NCBI RefSeq assembly: GCF_030816935.1
Contig: NZ_JAUSYO010000001.1
Coordinates: 1,240,001-1,304,000 of the forward strand
Direction: 5' to 3'
DNA: 64,000 nucleotides
From: Arthrobacter sp. B3I9
GTDB taxonomy: Bacteria > Actinomycetota > Actinomycetes > Actinomycetales > Micrococcaceae
Below, piece by piece: positions 56,229 through 64,000 of the stretch. The notes under the pieces are model-generated. The model did not search any database. It was given only the letters and a program-made list of their open reading frames with translations, and had not been told where the DNA came from. Position 1 is the first letter of the stretch. Each line of letters starts with the position of its first letter. Position numbers and translations under genes: made by a program.

Positions 56229-57947
56229 TTAGTGCGCCACGAGGCGGTCCAGCTCCCGCTGGGCGGAGTCAGGGTCCTCCTCGGCCGGCAATGTCATGGT
56301 GAAGGTCGTTCCGGCACCGGCGGTGCTTGAGCACGAGATGTCCCCGCCGTGCCTCTCGACTATGGCCTGCGTGATGGACAGGCCCAGGCCAACGCCCGGT
56401 ATGCCCGCCTCCCGGGCAGCTCGCGTCCGGAAGAACCGCGTGAAGATCCGCGACGCTTCCTCTTCGCTGAAGCCCATCCCGGTGTCCTGCACGTTGAGCT
56501 GGACCGAAGTTCCGTCGCTCCGGGCGCTGACGGTCACGGAGCCGCCCTCGGACGAATACTTGATGGCGTTCGACACGAGGTTGTCGAGGGCCTGACCGAT
56601 GCGGAGCGGATCCGCGTGTGCCCAGAGGGGCGCCGGAACGTCCGTCCTGAGGGACACCCCGGTGGCATCTGCCTGCGCCTGAGCAGACCCGATGCTCGTC
56701 TCAACCAGCCCGGCGAGGTCAGTCCGTCGTGGGTGGACGGTGGGCACAGCTGATGCGGACACAAGCAGGTCCGAGACAAGCGACAAGAGTCTTTCGGCGT
56801 TGCGCTGGACTACCTCAAGCCGCCGGACGGCTATGGGTGAGTAGCCTTCCAGCTCGCCGAGCACCAAATCCACGTTCCCGAGCACTGACATCAGGGGACT
56901 CCGGAATTCGTGGGAGACGTTGGAGATGAGGTCCTCTTTGGCGGCCAGGGCCTCTACAAGGCCGGTGACATCATTGTGGACGATCACGGCGCCGCTGAAT
57001 CGGCCGTCGTCGCCCTTGATGACCCGTGCCGCTGTTGACATGGCCCGCTGGTCCTCGCCCTCGCCGATCCACACGAGATAGTCCGCGAAGGTTTCTCCCG
57101 ACACCGCCCGGTGGACCGGACGCTTGTCCTCGGGAAGGGGCGTCACCCGGTCCTGGCCGAATATCAGCTGCTGCGACTCTTCGGCCGCCGAATTCGAGCC
57201 GGCAGGAGAGGCGGTGTGCTGGAATATGGCCTGCTGCCCGTTAACGAGGATGGCCCGGCCCTCAGCGTCGACGGCGACAATCCCGACGTCGATCGTGTCC
57301 AGAACGGTCTTGACCAGGCGTTCGCGCTCCCTGCTTTCAACCAGCAGTGCACGCAGCTCCGCATCCTTTTCCTCCAGCCGCCGGCGTTGGACCCGGACGT
57401 TGGCGCTGGCGAAGCGGATGGCCAGAGAGATGGCGAGCATCATTAGCGGCAGCAGAATTGCACTGGTGATGTCCGAAGGTGAAATGTTGGGAAACTTTTG
57501 CAGCAGGGACGGCAACGTCACCAAAAAACTGCAAAAGAAGCTCAGCAAGAAGGTGGTGCGGGCGTAAGCGTCGGATGCTGACAACCAGATCACTGGAAAT
57601 ATGACCAAAATTCCGAGCCCTGCCACTGCCGGAACTGCCCCGTTGCGGGCGAGGCCAATGACCACGAAATCGAGAATCGGAATCACAAGGTAGGCGTGCG
57701 CCGGCAACCGCTCCCAGGGAACCAGGAAACACGCAACGAAGAGGCCAGCCATGAGGACAATCGACGCGATGAACGCCCCGCTTGCGACCAGCACAGGCCA
57801 TACCGCAGGCGCCGCCAAGGCAAGGGCCGCCAGGAGGACCGTCACCGGAAGCTGGCAGAGAGCCACTTGGCCACGGGGTTTCAGGCGCCGGTAAAAGCGG
57901 TCCGTGTCGCGGACCAGCAGCTGCTCACCCAACCCGGCCCCGTCCAT
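56229..57947 (-). CDS. PAS-containing sensor histidine kinase
   Basis: 572 residues. Five or six transmembrane helices (residues about 30-185), a coiled coil (VRVQRRRLEEKDAELRALLV), a PAS-like domain (VLDTIDVGIVAVDAEGRAIL), HisKA with phosphoacceptor His346 (DLISNVSHEFRSPLMSVLGN), and HATPase with N box DNLVSNAIKYSSEGG and G boxes DTGMGFSEEEAS and GVGLGLSITQAIVERHGG. The divergent response regulator starts 235 bases away and is the likely partner. Signal unknown. It lies just upstream of the tad locus, which it may control. Confidence 0.9.
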   Translation of the reverse strand: MDGAGLGEQLLVRDTDRFYRRLKPRGQVALCQLPVTVLLAALALAAPAVWPVLVASGAFIASIVLMAGLFVACFLVPWERLPAHAYLVIPILDFVVIGLARNGAVPAVAGLGILVIFPVIWLSASDAYARTTFLLSFFCSFLVTLPSLLQKFPNISPSDITSAILLPLMMLAISLAIRFASANVRVQRRRLEEKDAELRALLVESRERERLVKTVLDTIDVGIVAVDAEGRAILVNGQQAIFQHTASPAGSNSAAEESQQLIFGQDRVTPLPEDKRPVHRAVSGETFADYLVWIGEGEDQRAMSTAARVIKGDDGRFSGAVIVHNDVTGLVEALAAKEDLISNVSHEFRSPLMSVLGNVDLVLGELEGYSPIAVRRLEVVQRNAERLLSLVSDLLVSASAVPTVHPRRTDLAGLVETSIGSAQAQADATGVSLRTDVPAPLWAHADPLRIGQALDNLVSNAIKYSSEGGSVTVSARSDGTSVQLNVQDTGMGFSEEEASRIFTRFFRTRAAREAGIPGVGLGLSITQAIVERHGGDISCSSTAGAGTTFTMTLPAEEDPDSAQRELDRLVAH

Positions 57948-58182
57948 AACTGGCCAGCGCTGTCGGTCTCCCTGACCGGAAGTGCATTAACCGAGGCATG
58001 GAGACCATTATGCACTGACTCTGTTGAACAATGTGACAAGCGTCCACATATGGGAGCTCGGGTAAAAATGGATTAGCGAATTTAGGGCGCCGACGCTATC
58101 CACGTTGTACCGTGGGTAATCTGGAAGTGCTTCCCGCATTGCGCTGGGCGATGCGGTGGTATTGCCGGTTAGAGGGACAGCT

Positions 58183-59016
58183 GTGAGCGATCTTGGTGTT
58201 GCCGTAGTAATTGAAGATGATGACGATGTGCGCGGTCTCCTCGACGCCGTCCTGGGCCAGGCAGGGTTCGAGGTGCACTCGGCGGCCACGGGCGGCGACG
58301 GCGTGGATCTTGCCAAACAGCGCCGTGCGAATGTAATCACCCTTGATGTCGGTCTCCCGGACATTGATGGCTACGAGGTGTTGCGTCGGATCAGGCAGTT
58401 CAGTGACGCCTACGTGGTCATGCTTTCGGGCCGCGATGAGGAGCTCGATACGGTCATGGCGCTGCAGGGCGGGGCAGACGATTACCTCGTCAAGCCCTTC
58501 CGGCCGCGCGAACTCCGGGCCCGAATCTCCGCGATGATGCGCCGGCCCCGGCAAACAGCAGTGCCGGTAGGAACGGAGGGCGTCGCCGCGACGGCCTCCG
58601 GTGCGTCCGCACGGAGCACGGCAGATGTGGGAGCTGCGGACACTTCCGGCTCCGCCCTTGAGCCCGGGCTGTCTGAGGGCGGCGAGGTCCTGCGGCACAA
58701 TGGGCTCACGCTGAATCGCGGAACCCGGACGGTGGTCTTGCAGGGCAGGGAGCTCGTGCTCACCCGCAGCGAATTCGACCTCCTCCACGAACTCTTGCGG
58801 GGGACGGGCGCAGTGCGCAGCCGTGCGGACCTGGTGCGCGTTGTCCGTGGCGACCATTACGGGGACGACACCTACATCAGCGGAGCCGACGAGCGGGCCG
58901 TGGAGGTCCACATCGGAAACCTGCGTCGCAAGCTCGGCGAAGATCCCCAGGATCCCCGCTGGCTGATCACTGTCCGGGGAGTCGGCTACCGGCGGGCGCC
59001 GAAGCGGCCGGAGTGA
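58183..59016 (+). CDS. OmpR/PhoB-family response regulator
   Basis: 277 residues from GTG 58183, with AGAGGGACA upstream; the frame extends to GTG 58156 without a ribosome site. The receiver domain has the acidic patch EDDDD and phosphoacceptor Asp55 (NVITLDVGLPDIDGYEVLRR), and Lys in DDYLVKPFRPREL. After a Ser/Ala-rich linker comes the winged-helix domain (LTRSEFDLLHELLRG, VEVHIGNLRRKLGEDPQDPR). Partner of the divergent histidine kinase by position. The 235-base gap between them holds the control region, with no palindrome I can name. Confidence 0.9.
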   Translation: MSDLGVAVVIEDDDDVRGLLDAVLGQAGFEVHSAATGGDGVDLAKQRRANVITLDVGLPDIDGYEVLRRIRQFSDAYVVMLSGRDEELDTVMALQGGADDYLVKPFRPRELRARISAMMRRPRQTAVPVGTEGVAATASGASARSTADVGAADTSGSALEPGLSEGGEVLRHNGLTLNRGTRTVVLQGRELVLTRSEFDLLHELLRGTGAVRSRADLVRVVRGDHYGDDTYISGADERAVEVHIGNLRRKLGEDPQDPRWLITVRGVGYRRAPKRPE

Positions 59017-59034
59017 GCAAGCACTGAGCGGGCG

Positions 59035-59493
59035 TTAGTCGTCCCGCGCGAGGTATCCGTGCTGGATCGCTTCCATGGTGGCTTTGCCGACTTCGGCCAG
59101 GTAGACCGCGCGGGACTGGGCCGAGGCCACGTCTCCGTCCTGGATGATGCGTTGGAAGTCCGCGGCCAGCTGTGCCAGCCGTGATGCACCGACCATGAAT
59201 GAGGAATTTCGCACGCTGAGCACCGCGTCCATGGCGGCAGCGGGGTCGTTGTGCTCCACCGAACGCATCAGATACTGGATCCGTTTGTCCCAGATGTTGA
59301 TGTATTCATTGGCAAAGGTGCGGGCGATGCTCGGATCGCCCAGCTCGTCCTCCAGCCGGTGAAGCACGGACAAATCAAGCAGGGGCATTTCGACCCCCAA
59401 GACTTCCGTCGCGCCGTGCTCCAGGTCCCGGGATGCCGGCAAGCAGGCGCCGCTCGCTCTGCCGTCGCCCGCACCGGGCCCTGATTTGGACAT
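59035..59493 (-). CDS. HPt-like four-helix protein lacking the phosphorylatable histidine
   Basis: 152 residues; ATG at 59388 (MPLLDLSVLHRLEDELGDPS) is a possible shorter start, the 35 residues before it being Gly/Ala-rich and poorly conserved. The helix pattern and the segment VLSVRNSSFMVGASRL match an HPt domain (H-x-L-K-G-S-S-x-x-x-G-A), but the place of the phosphohistidine is Leu92 (CTC, one base from His CAC), the Lys is Arg and the Gly is Asn. It may bind a receiver domain without phosphotransfer. Convergent with the OmpR-type regulator, 18 bases apart. Confidence 0.7.
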   Translation of the reverse strand: MSKSGPGAGDGRASGACLPASRDLEHGATEVLGVEMPLLDLSVLHRLEDELGDPSIARTFANEYINIWDKRIQYLMRSVEHNDPAAAMDAVLSVRNSSFMVGASRLAQLAADFQRIIQDGDVASAQSRAVYLAEVGKATMEAIQHGYLARDD

Positions 59494-59538
59494 GATCCAA
59501 GGCTACTTTCGGACCTTGGGAAAACCCTGAGCCGTCCA

Positions 59539-60426
59539 CTACTGGCCAGCGAAGGTGTTGATCGCATTGATGACGGCGGGGCCCAGGATGGCGATGAAGA
59601 GCACCGGGAAGATGAAGAACAGCAGCGGGAACAGGATGGTGACCGGCAGCTTCATGGCCTTTTCCTCGGCGCGTTGCCGGCGTTTGACCCGCATGACTTT
59701 CGCCTGGATTCTCAGCACCCGGCTGATCGCGATGCCGTAGGTGTCCGCCTGTACCACCGCCTGGACGAAGCTGCGCAGCTCAGGGATGTTGGTCCGCTCG
59801 GACAGCGCCAGGTAAGACTCGCGGCGGCTTCTCCCCACCTGCATGTCCTGCAGGGTCCGGACAAGTTCCTCGGCGAGCGGTCCCTTACCGTTTTCTCCCG
59901 CCCTGGCTACGGCGCCTTCAAACCCCAGCCCGGCTTCGACGGAAATGAGCATCTGGTCCAAGGTGTTGGCCAGTTCCAGCTGCATGGTTTTCTGCCGTTC
60001 CTGGCCCCTGCTGTAGAGCAGGAGGTCGGGGATGAAGTAGCCCAGCAGCATCACGAACAATCCGACCAGCTTGAGGACCGGTGCCGGCGCGCTGGCGAGC
60101 CACAGGCCGACGACGGCCCCCACCAGCCCGAGCAGCGGTTTGGCGGCCAGCACCCGCCCGAGCGGAAGTGAGGCCGGACGCCCGGCAAGCGCCAGCAGCT
60201 TGTCGAGGTTCCGGACGTAGGCCGGGGGAGTCAACCGGTAGCCGATGCGCTCCAGGAAGTTATTGCGTTTCCGCTCCGCGGGTTCGTCCGCGTCCGCATC
60301 GCTGCCGCGGGCCAGCATTTGCCGAATGGCCTGCTGCGATTTCCTGTCTACGGACAGGAGAGACCAGGCGAGATAGCCCAGCGGGAGGGAAACCAACAAC
60401 AGGGCGAGGAGAATTCGGGAGTCCAT
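59539..60426 (-). CDS. tadC: Type II/IV pilus membrane protein TadC (T2SSF family)
   Basis: 295 residues. It has a hydrophobic N-terminus, a cytoplasmic T2SSF segment (ELANTLDQMLISVEAGLGFE, GPLAEELVRTLQDMQVGRSR, RSFVQAVVQADTYGIAISRV) and a final hydrophobic pair of helices (LFPLLFFIFPVLFIAILGPA). TadC with TadB forms the inner-membrane platform of Flp/tad pili. It ends the minus-strand tad run. The next gene upstream (TadB) stops 6 bases before its start. Confidence 0.88.
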   Translation of the reverse strand: MDSRILLALLLVSLPLGYLAWSLLSVDRKSQQAIRQMLARGSDADADEPAERKRNNFLERIGYRLTPPAYVRNLDKLLALAGRPASLPLGRVLAAKPLLGLVGAVVGLWLASAPAPVLKLVGLFVMLLGYFIPDLLLYSRGQERQKTMQLELANTLDQMLISVEAGLGFEGAVARAGENGKGPLAEELVRTLQDMQVGRSRRESYLALSERTNIPELRSFVQAVVQADTYGIAISRVLRIQAKVMRVKRRQRAEEKAMKLPVTILFPLLFFIFPVLFIAILGPAVINAINTFAGQ

Positions 60427-60432
60427 GGCAGC

Positions 60433-61368
60433 TCAGAACTTCAGATCGATGATTTTGCGCATCCACAGACCGCCAATAGTCATCAGCACGACGGATGCCG
60501 CGATCATGCCCCAGCCGAGGGGATGCGTGAACATGACGTTCATGTAACCCGGGTTCACCAGCATGAGCATGACAACGATCCCGATGGGCATGGCCATCAG
60601 GATGTAAGCGGAGAACTTTCCTTCGGCGGCCAGGGACTTGATGTGTCCCTTTATCTCGCTGCGCTCGCGGATCGTCTCATTCACCTGGTCCAGCACCTCG
60701 GCCAGGTTGCCGCCCACTTCACGGTTGATTTGGATGGCCTGGGCGATCCAGACGAAGTCCTCGTTCCGCATCCGCTCGGAGGTGTCCGTCAGCGAGGCCA
60801 GGAGATCGCGGCCGAGGCTGGTTTCCGTAACGACCCGCCGCATCTCCTCCGAGGTCGGGCTTTGCGATTCGGTGGCGGCGGCGTCGATTGCCCGCAGGAT
60901 GCTGTGTCCGGCCCGAAGACCCCCGGCAAGCAACTGGAGCGTGTCGCCGAGTTGCTCGTCGAATTTGCTCCGCCGTTTCCCGGCCAGGAAGCCGATGACG
61001 AGCTGCCCGACGAGCGGGGCGAGCAGGACCAGGAGCAGTGCGAGGAAGGGCCCGCCGACGACTAGGCCGGCCAGTGCCGCTACCAGCGCTCCGGCCGCCA
61101 CCAGCACGAAAAAGTCCGCCTGGCGCATGCGCAGGCCGGCGTTCTCGAGGGCCTCCCGGTTGAAGAGCCGGACCTTTCGCTGGGAGAAAAGCCCGTCAAC
61201 CAGCTGCACGGCGGAGCCGGCGAAGCGGGACAGCTGGGAATCGGATTGGTTTTCGGCCGGTCTCCGCCGGTCCATCGGCACACCCGTTCCACCGGTGGCC
61301 AGCAGCGCGTAACCGAGCAACAGCACCGCCGCGAAGAGGAGCCCCACTCCGATCGGAAGAAGTAACAT
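60433..61368 (-). CDS. tadB: Type II/IV pilus membrane protein TadB (T2SSF family)
   Basis: 311 residues from the ATG at 61368 (MLLLPIGVGLLFAAVLLLGY); the frame extends upstream but only into cpaF's 3' end. The T2SSF core is visible: FDEQLGDTLQLLAGGLRAGH, ATESQSPTSEEMRRVVTETS, DFVWIAQAIQINREVGGNLA. Two membrane segments follow. It is the first of the paired platform proteins of the tad secretion/pilus system, cotranscribed with cpaF (7-base gap) and tadC (6 bases). Confidence 0.9.
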   Translation of the reverse strand: MLLLPIGVGLLFAAVLLLGYALLATGGTGVPMDRRRPAENQSDSQLSRFAGSAVQLVDGLFSQRKVRLFNREALENAGLRMRQADFFVLVAAGALVAALAGLVVGGPFLALLLVLLAPLVGQLVIGFLAGKRRSKFDEQLGDTLQLLAGGLRAGHSILRAIDAAATESQSPTSEEMRRVVTETSLGRDLLASLTDTSERMRNEDFVWIAQAIQINREVGGNLAEVLDQVNETIRERSEIKGHIKSLAAEGKFSAYILMAMPIGIVVMLMLVNPGYMNVMFTHPLGWGMIAASVVLMTIGGLWMRKIIDLKF

Positions 61369-61375
61369 GGCAGGC

Positions 61376-62890
61376 TTACATCCTTCCGGTCGCGGACGGA
61401 GGGGCTCCAAACACGCTGGGGGAGACGTGGATGCCAAGGTCCTCGAAGCGGTCGATGAAGCGGGGACGGATTCCCGTGGGAACTGGTTTTCCGAGGAAGC
61501 GGCCGTGCGCGTCGACGCCCGCCGAGTAATCGAACACGAACGCGTCCTGAAGAGTGACGATGTCCCCTTCCATGCCCTGCACCTCGGTGACGTGGGTGAT
61601 ACGGCGGGTGCCGTCGCGCAGCCGGGAAATCTGCACGATCAGGTTCACTGCTGAGGCTATCTGCTCGCGGATAGCGCGCAGCGGAAGGTCCATGCCGGCC
61701 ATGAGGACAAGGGTTTCCAGGCGCGCGACGGCGTCGCGGGGCGAGTTCGAGTGGACCGTGGAGAGCGAACCGTCGTGGCCGGTGTTCATCGCCTGGAGCA
61801 TGTCCAGGGATTCGCCGCCGCGGACCTCACCCACCACGATCCGGTCGGGGCGCATACGCAGCGAGTTACGCAGCAATTCGCGGATGGTGACTTCGCCCTT
61901 CCCTTCGGTATTCGGCGGCCGGCTTTCCAGCCGGACCACGTGCCGCTGCTGGATCTGCAGCTCGACGGCGTCCTCGATAGTCACGATGCGCTCGTCATCC
62001 GGAAGGAAGGATGAGAGCACGTTCAGCAGCGTGGTCTTGCCGGTACCCGTGCCACCCGAGACGATGATGTTCAGCTTCGCCTTCACACAGGCGTTCAGGA
62101 GTTCCGCCATTTCCGGAGTGAGGGTGCCGAACTCGATCAGGTTCCGGACGGTCAGCGGTACCTTGCTGAACTTTCGGATGGTCAGCGAAGAACCGCCCAC
62201 TGCGAGCGGAGGGATAACAGCGTTGACGCGGGACCCGTCCTCAAGGCGTGCGTCCACCAGCGGGGACGACTCGTCGATGCGGCGGCCCACCTTGGACACG
62301 ATCCGCTCAATCACCTTGCGCAGGTGGTCCTCTGAGCTGAAACGCGATTCAGTCAGGGTCAGCTTTCCGTGCCGCTCGACGTAGATCTGGTCCATGCGGT
62401 TGACCATGATTTCGGTGACGGCCGGATCATCCAGCAGGCGCTGGAGGGGTCCGTAGCCCAGAACGTCATCCGCGACGTCCTGGACCAGGCGGGAGCGTTC
62501 TTCCGTGGACAGCGGGACCTGCTCGGCGTCGATGATCCGGATGAGCTCCTCCCGCGCCGAGGTCCGCAGCTCATCTTCCTTGATGGCGGAATCGTTGAAA
62601 CGGGCGCCCATCCGTTCAAACAGTGCAGTCGCGGCGCGCTGCTTGAGGGCTGCGAAGACGTCGACCGGTTGCTGGCTCCTGGTGCGGGAGGCGTTCGCTG
62701 GCTCCGGGAATGCGGCAGGAGCCGCGGGCTGCAGCCGACGTTCGGCGACGGTTGCCTGCGCTCCGGGTTCGACGACGGCGACCGGTGGCGTCGTCAGCCC
62801 GGTGCGTGCGGGCGCAGGGGCCGGCGTAGTCTGCCCCGGTGCCGGGGTCTGCGTGCCGTCGGCACTGCGGAGTCTTTCGGAGAGTTTCAT
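61376..62890 (-). CDS. cpaF: Secretion ATPase CpaF/TadA
   Basis: 504 residues. The first 75 residues are a Pro/Ala/Thr-rich linker. The hexameric ATPase core has Walker A GGTGTGKTT (279-287), the Asp box VTIEDAVEL (303-311), a Walker B-like RIVVGEVRGGE, and the His box GHDGSLSTVH (371-380). It powers assembly or secretion of Flp pilins at the inner membrane. It starts directly after the stop of the cpaE-like gene, so the two are coupled, and tadB follows 7 bases later. Confidence 0.93.
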   Translation of the reverse strand: MKLSERLRSADGTQTPAPGQTTPAPAPARTGLTTPPVAVVEPGAQATVAERRLQPAAPAAFPEPANASRTRSQQPVDVFAALKQRAATALFERMGARFNDSAIKEDELRTSAREELIRIIDAEQVPLSTEERSRLVQDVADDVLGYGPLQRLLDDPAVTEIMVNRMDQIYVERHGKLTLTESRFSSEDHLRKVIERIVSKVGRRIDESSPLVDARLEDGSRVNAVIPPLAVGGSSLTIRKFSKVPLTVRNLIEFGTLTPEMAELLNACVKAKLNIIVSGGTGTGKTTLLNVLSSFLPDDERIVTIEDAVELQIQQRHVVRLESRPPNTEGKGEVTIRELLRNSLRMRPDRIVVGEVRGGESLDMLQAMNTGHDGSLSTVHSNSPRDAVARLETLVLMAGMDLPLRAIREQIASAVNLIVQISRLRDGTRRITHVTEVQGMEGDIVTLQDAFVFDYSAGVDAHGRFLGKPVPTGIRPRFIDRFEDLGIHVSPSVFGAPPSATGRM

Positions 62891-64000
62891 CTAGACCACC
62901 ACCCGCCGGTGCAGCTTTTTCTGGGCGGTGGCACGCCAAGCCGGATCGAACCGCTCGACGAGCTGGCGGAGTCCTTTGACGGCCGGGTCCCTGCGTCCGC
63001 TCTGGAGCACCGGTATTCCGCGGTTGGTCGAGAACGCCACGGCCCTGGACCGGGGGATGCTGACGTCAACGGGCGCGCCGATGGTCGCTTCGACGTCCTG
63101 GACACTCAGCCCTGCCTTGGAATCGGCCATGTTCAGCACCACGTGCCGGGTCTCTGGCAGCAAATCCAGCCGGCGCAGGATATCCAGCCCGGACCGCAGT
63201 CCCCGGATGCTGGGAACGTCCATGCCGGTTACCCACACCACGTCCGTGCATTGCTCCAACGCTGCCAGACCGATCTCCGGCAGCCCGGGCGCCGTGTCCA
63301 CAACGACATACTGGAACTGCTCCGCAAGCTGCTCCAGCAGCCTGGTGATCTGCTGGGGCGTGATGTCATCCGCTTCCGCGGGAGTCCGTGGAGCACACAG
63401 GGCGTAGATGCTGCCCGGGTGGACGGTCAGGAAGGCCTTGAGGACCAGGGATTCCTGGCTCGCCGCGGTGGACACGGCGTCCGTCACAGTGTGTTCCGGG
63501 TCGAGGTAGAGGCCGGACGCCACATCCCCGAACTGGAGGTCCAGGTCCACGATGACCACGCTCATGGGCGCCACTTTGCCCAGCCCCATGGCGATGTTCG
63601 TGGCGATGGTGGTCTTGCCGACTCCGCCCTTCGGCGAGAACACGCCAATGACCAGGCCCTTCGGGCTGTCCGGGCTCTTCGGCATAGACGTCCGGGTCCT
63701 GCTGGCGAAGGACTGGCAGGCGCGTTCCAGGAGCACCCGGATCTGTGCGGGGTCGGAATCGGGGCTCAGGATGTCCCGGATGCCGGCGCGCATGGCCAGC
63801 AGGACGAATGCAGGGTCAGCCTCGCCGACGAGGATGACGCTCAGCTCCGGCAGCTGGACGTCGAACACGGTGGCAAGCCGCAAGGCATCTTCCACCGGCA
63901 CGTCCGGCCCGAGGATCAGCACTTCGGGGCGTTCCTGGTTGAGCCTGGCAAACAGCTCGCTCGGGTCCGACGGGTTGACGGCGGCGAAGGTCTGCAGGCC
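62891..64000 (-). CDS. cpaE: CpaE/TadZ-like ParA-type ATPase, partial (5' end outside the window)
   Basis: The reading frame is open from 64000 down to the stop at 62891, about 369 residues, and continues past the window edge. The first part is a pseudo-receiver domain (VLILGPDVPVEDALRL, ELSVILVGEADPAFVLLAMR) typical of CpaE/TadZ; the MinD/ParA-like part has the deviant Walker A (SPKGGVGKTTIATNIAMGLG) and switch DTAPGLPEIGLAALEQCTD. It positions the tad system at the pole or site of assembly. An internal Met at 63922 is not the true start. Confidence 0.92.
   Translation of the reverse strand, partial: GLQTFAAVNPSDPSELFARLNQERPEVLILGPDVPVEDALRLATVFDVQLPELSVILVGEADPAFVLLAMRAGIRDILSPDSDPAQIRVLLERACQSFASRTRTSMPKSPDSPKGLVIGVFSPKGGVGKTTIATNIAMGLGKVAPMSVVIVDLDLQFGDVASGLYLDPEHTVTDAVSTAASQESLVLKAFLTVHPGSIYALCAPRTPAEADDITPQQITRLLEQLAEQFQYVVVDTAPGLPEIGLAALEQCTDVVWVTGMDVPSIRGLRSGLDILRRLDLLPETRHVVLNMADSKAGLSVQDVEATIGAPVDVSIPRSRAVAFSTNRGIPVLQSGRRDPAVKGLRQLVERFDPAWRATAQKKLHRRVVV

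Overview
This 64 kb window is high-GC actinobacterial DNA. It most resembles the Arthrobacter/Pseudarthrobacter group of Micrococcaceae. The reasons are GTG and TTG starts on core genes (rplK, rpoB, rpsL, fusA, tuf, secY), the type of promoter -10 box (TAGACT), the acidic or Arg-Gly-rich extensions on NusG, L10, L29, S5 and L17, a group III phosphofructokinase, and PspC-domain sensor genes. The genus is an inference; nothing was searched.

Layout. (1) 1-6.3 kb: the tail of an unknown protein, a 37-residue membrane peptide, a nitrobindin/FABP protein, a flavodoxin-fold reductase, the YgfZ-type folate-binding protein, an ankyrin protein, a PadR regulator with a palindromic operator candidate, a DHA2 drug exporter and a GNAT enzyme. 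(2) 6.3-7.1 kb: a non-coding array of about 20 GGRCATGYCC-type cores spaced 30-33 bp apart. (3) 7.1-14 kb: phosphofructokinase, then a divergent envelope-stress cluster (two PspC proteins, a small membrane protein, a PspC-fused histidine kinase and a LuxR-type regulator), then an aspartate aminotransferase. (4) 14.2-20.9 kb: tRNA-Trp, secE, nusG, rplK, rplA, two tandem paralogous GNAT genes, an L10-type leader, rplJ and rplL. (5) 21-22.8 kb: YbaK deacylase and thiolase on the minus strand. (6) 23.2-35.7 kb: rpoB, rpoC, rpsL, rpsG, fusA, tuf. (7) 35.9-37.5 kb: a 41-residue membrane peptide and a GH1 beta-glucosidase. (8) 37.9-56.2 kb: the S10, spc and alpha operons through truA, with adk, map and a P1-family peptidase included. 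(9) 56.2-64 kb: a PAS histidine kinase, an OmpR-type regulator, an HPt-like protein without its histidine, and a tad (Flp pilus) gene run (TadC, TadB, CpaF, partial CpaE) that leaves the window.

Most of the window is the transcription and translation core: RNA polymerase alpha, beta and beta', NusG, SecE, SecY, EF-G, EF-Tu, IF1 and 29 ribosomal proteins. Between operons there are clear intrinsic terminators and TAGACT-type promoters. Two essential genes, nusG and rpoA, carry apparent frameshifts that look like small insertions (GA and G). These are most easily read as sequence errors, but they affect any automatic annotation.

The least explained structures are the CATG-core repeat array (6.34-7.02 kb), a pair of 67-nt REP-like palindromes 30 kb apart, several long intergenic palindromes, the probable leaderless start of truA inside an 18-bp palindrome, and the two GNAT paralogs lodged inside the ribosomal stalk/L1 gene region.
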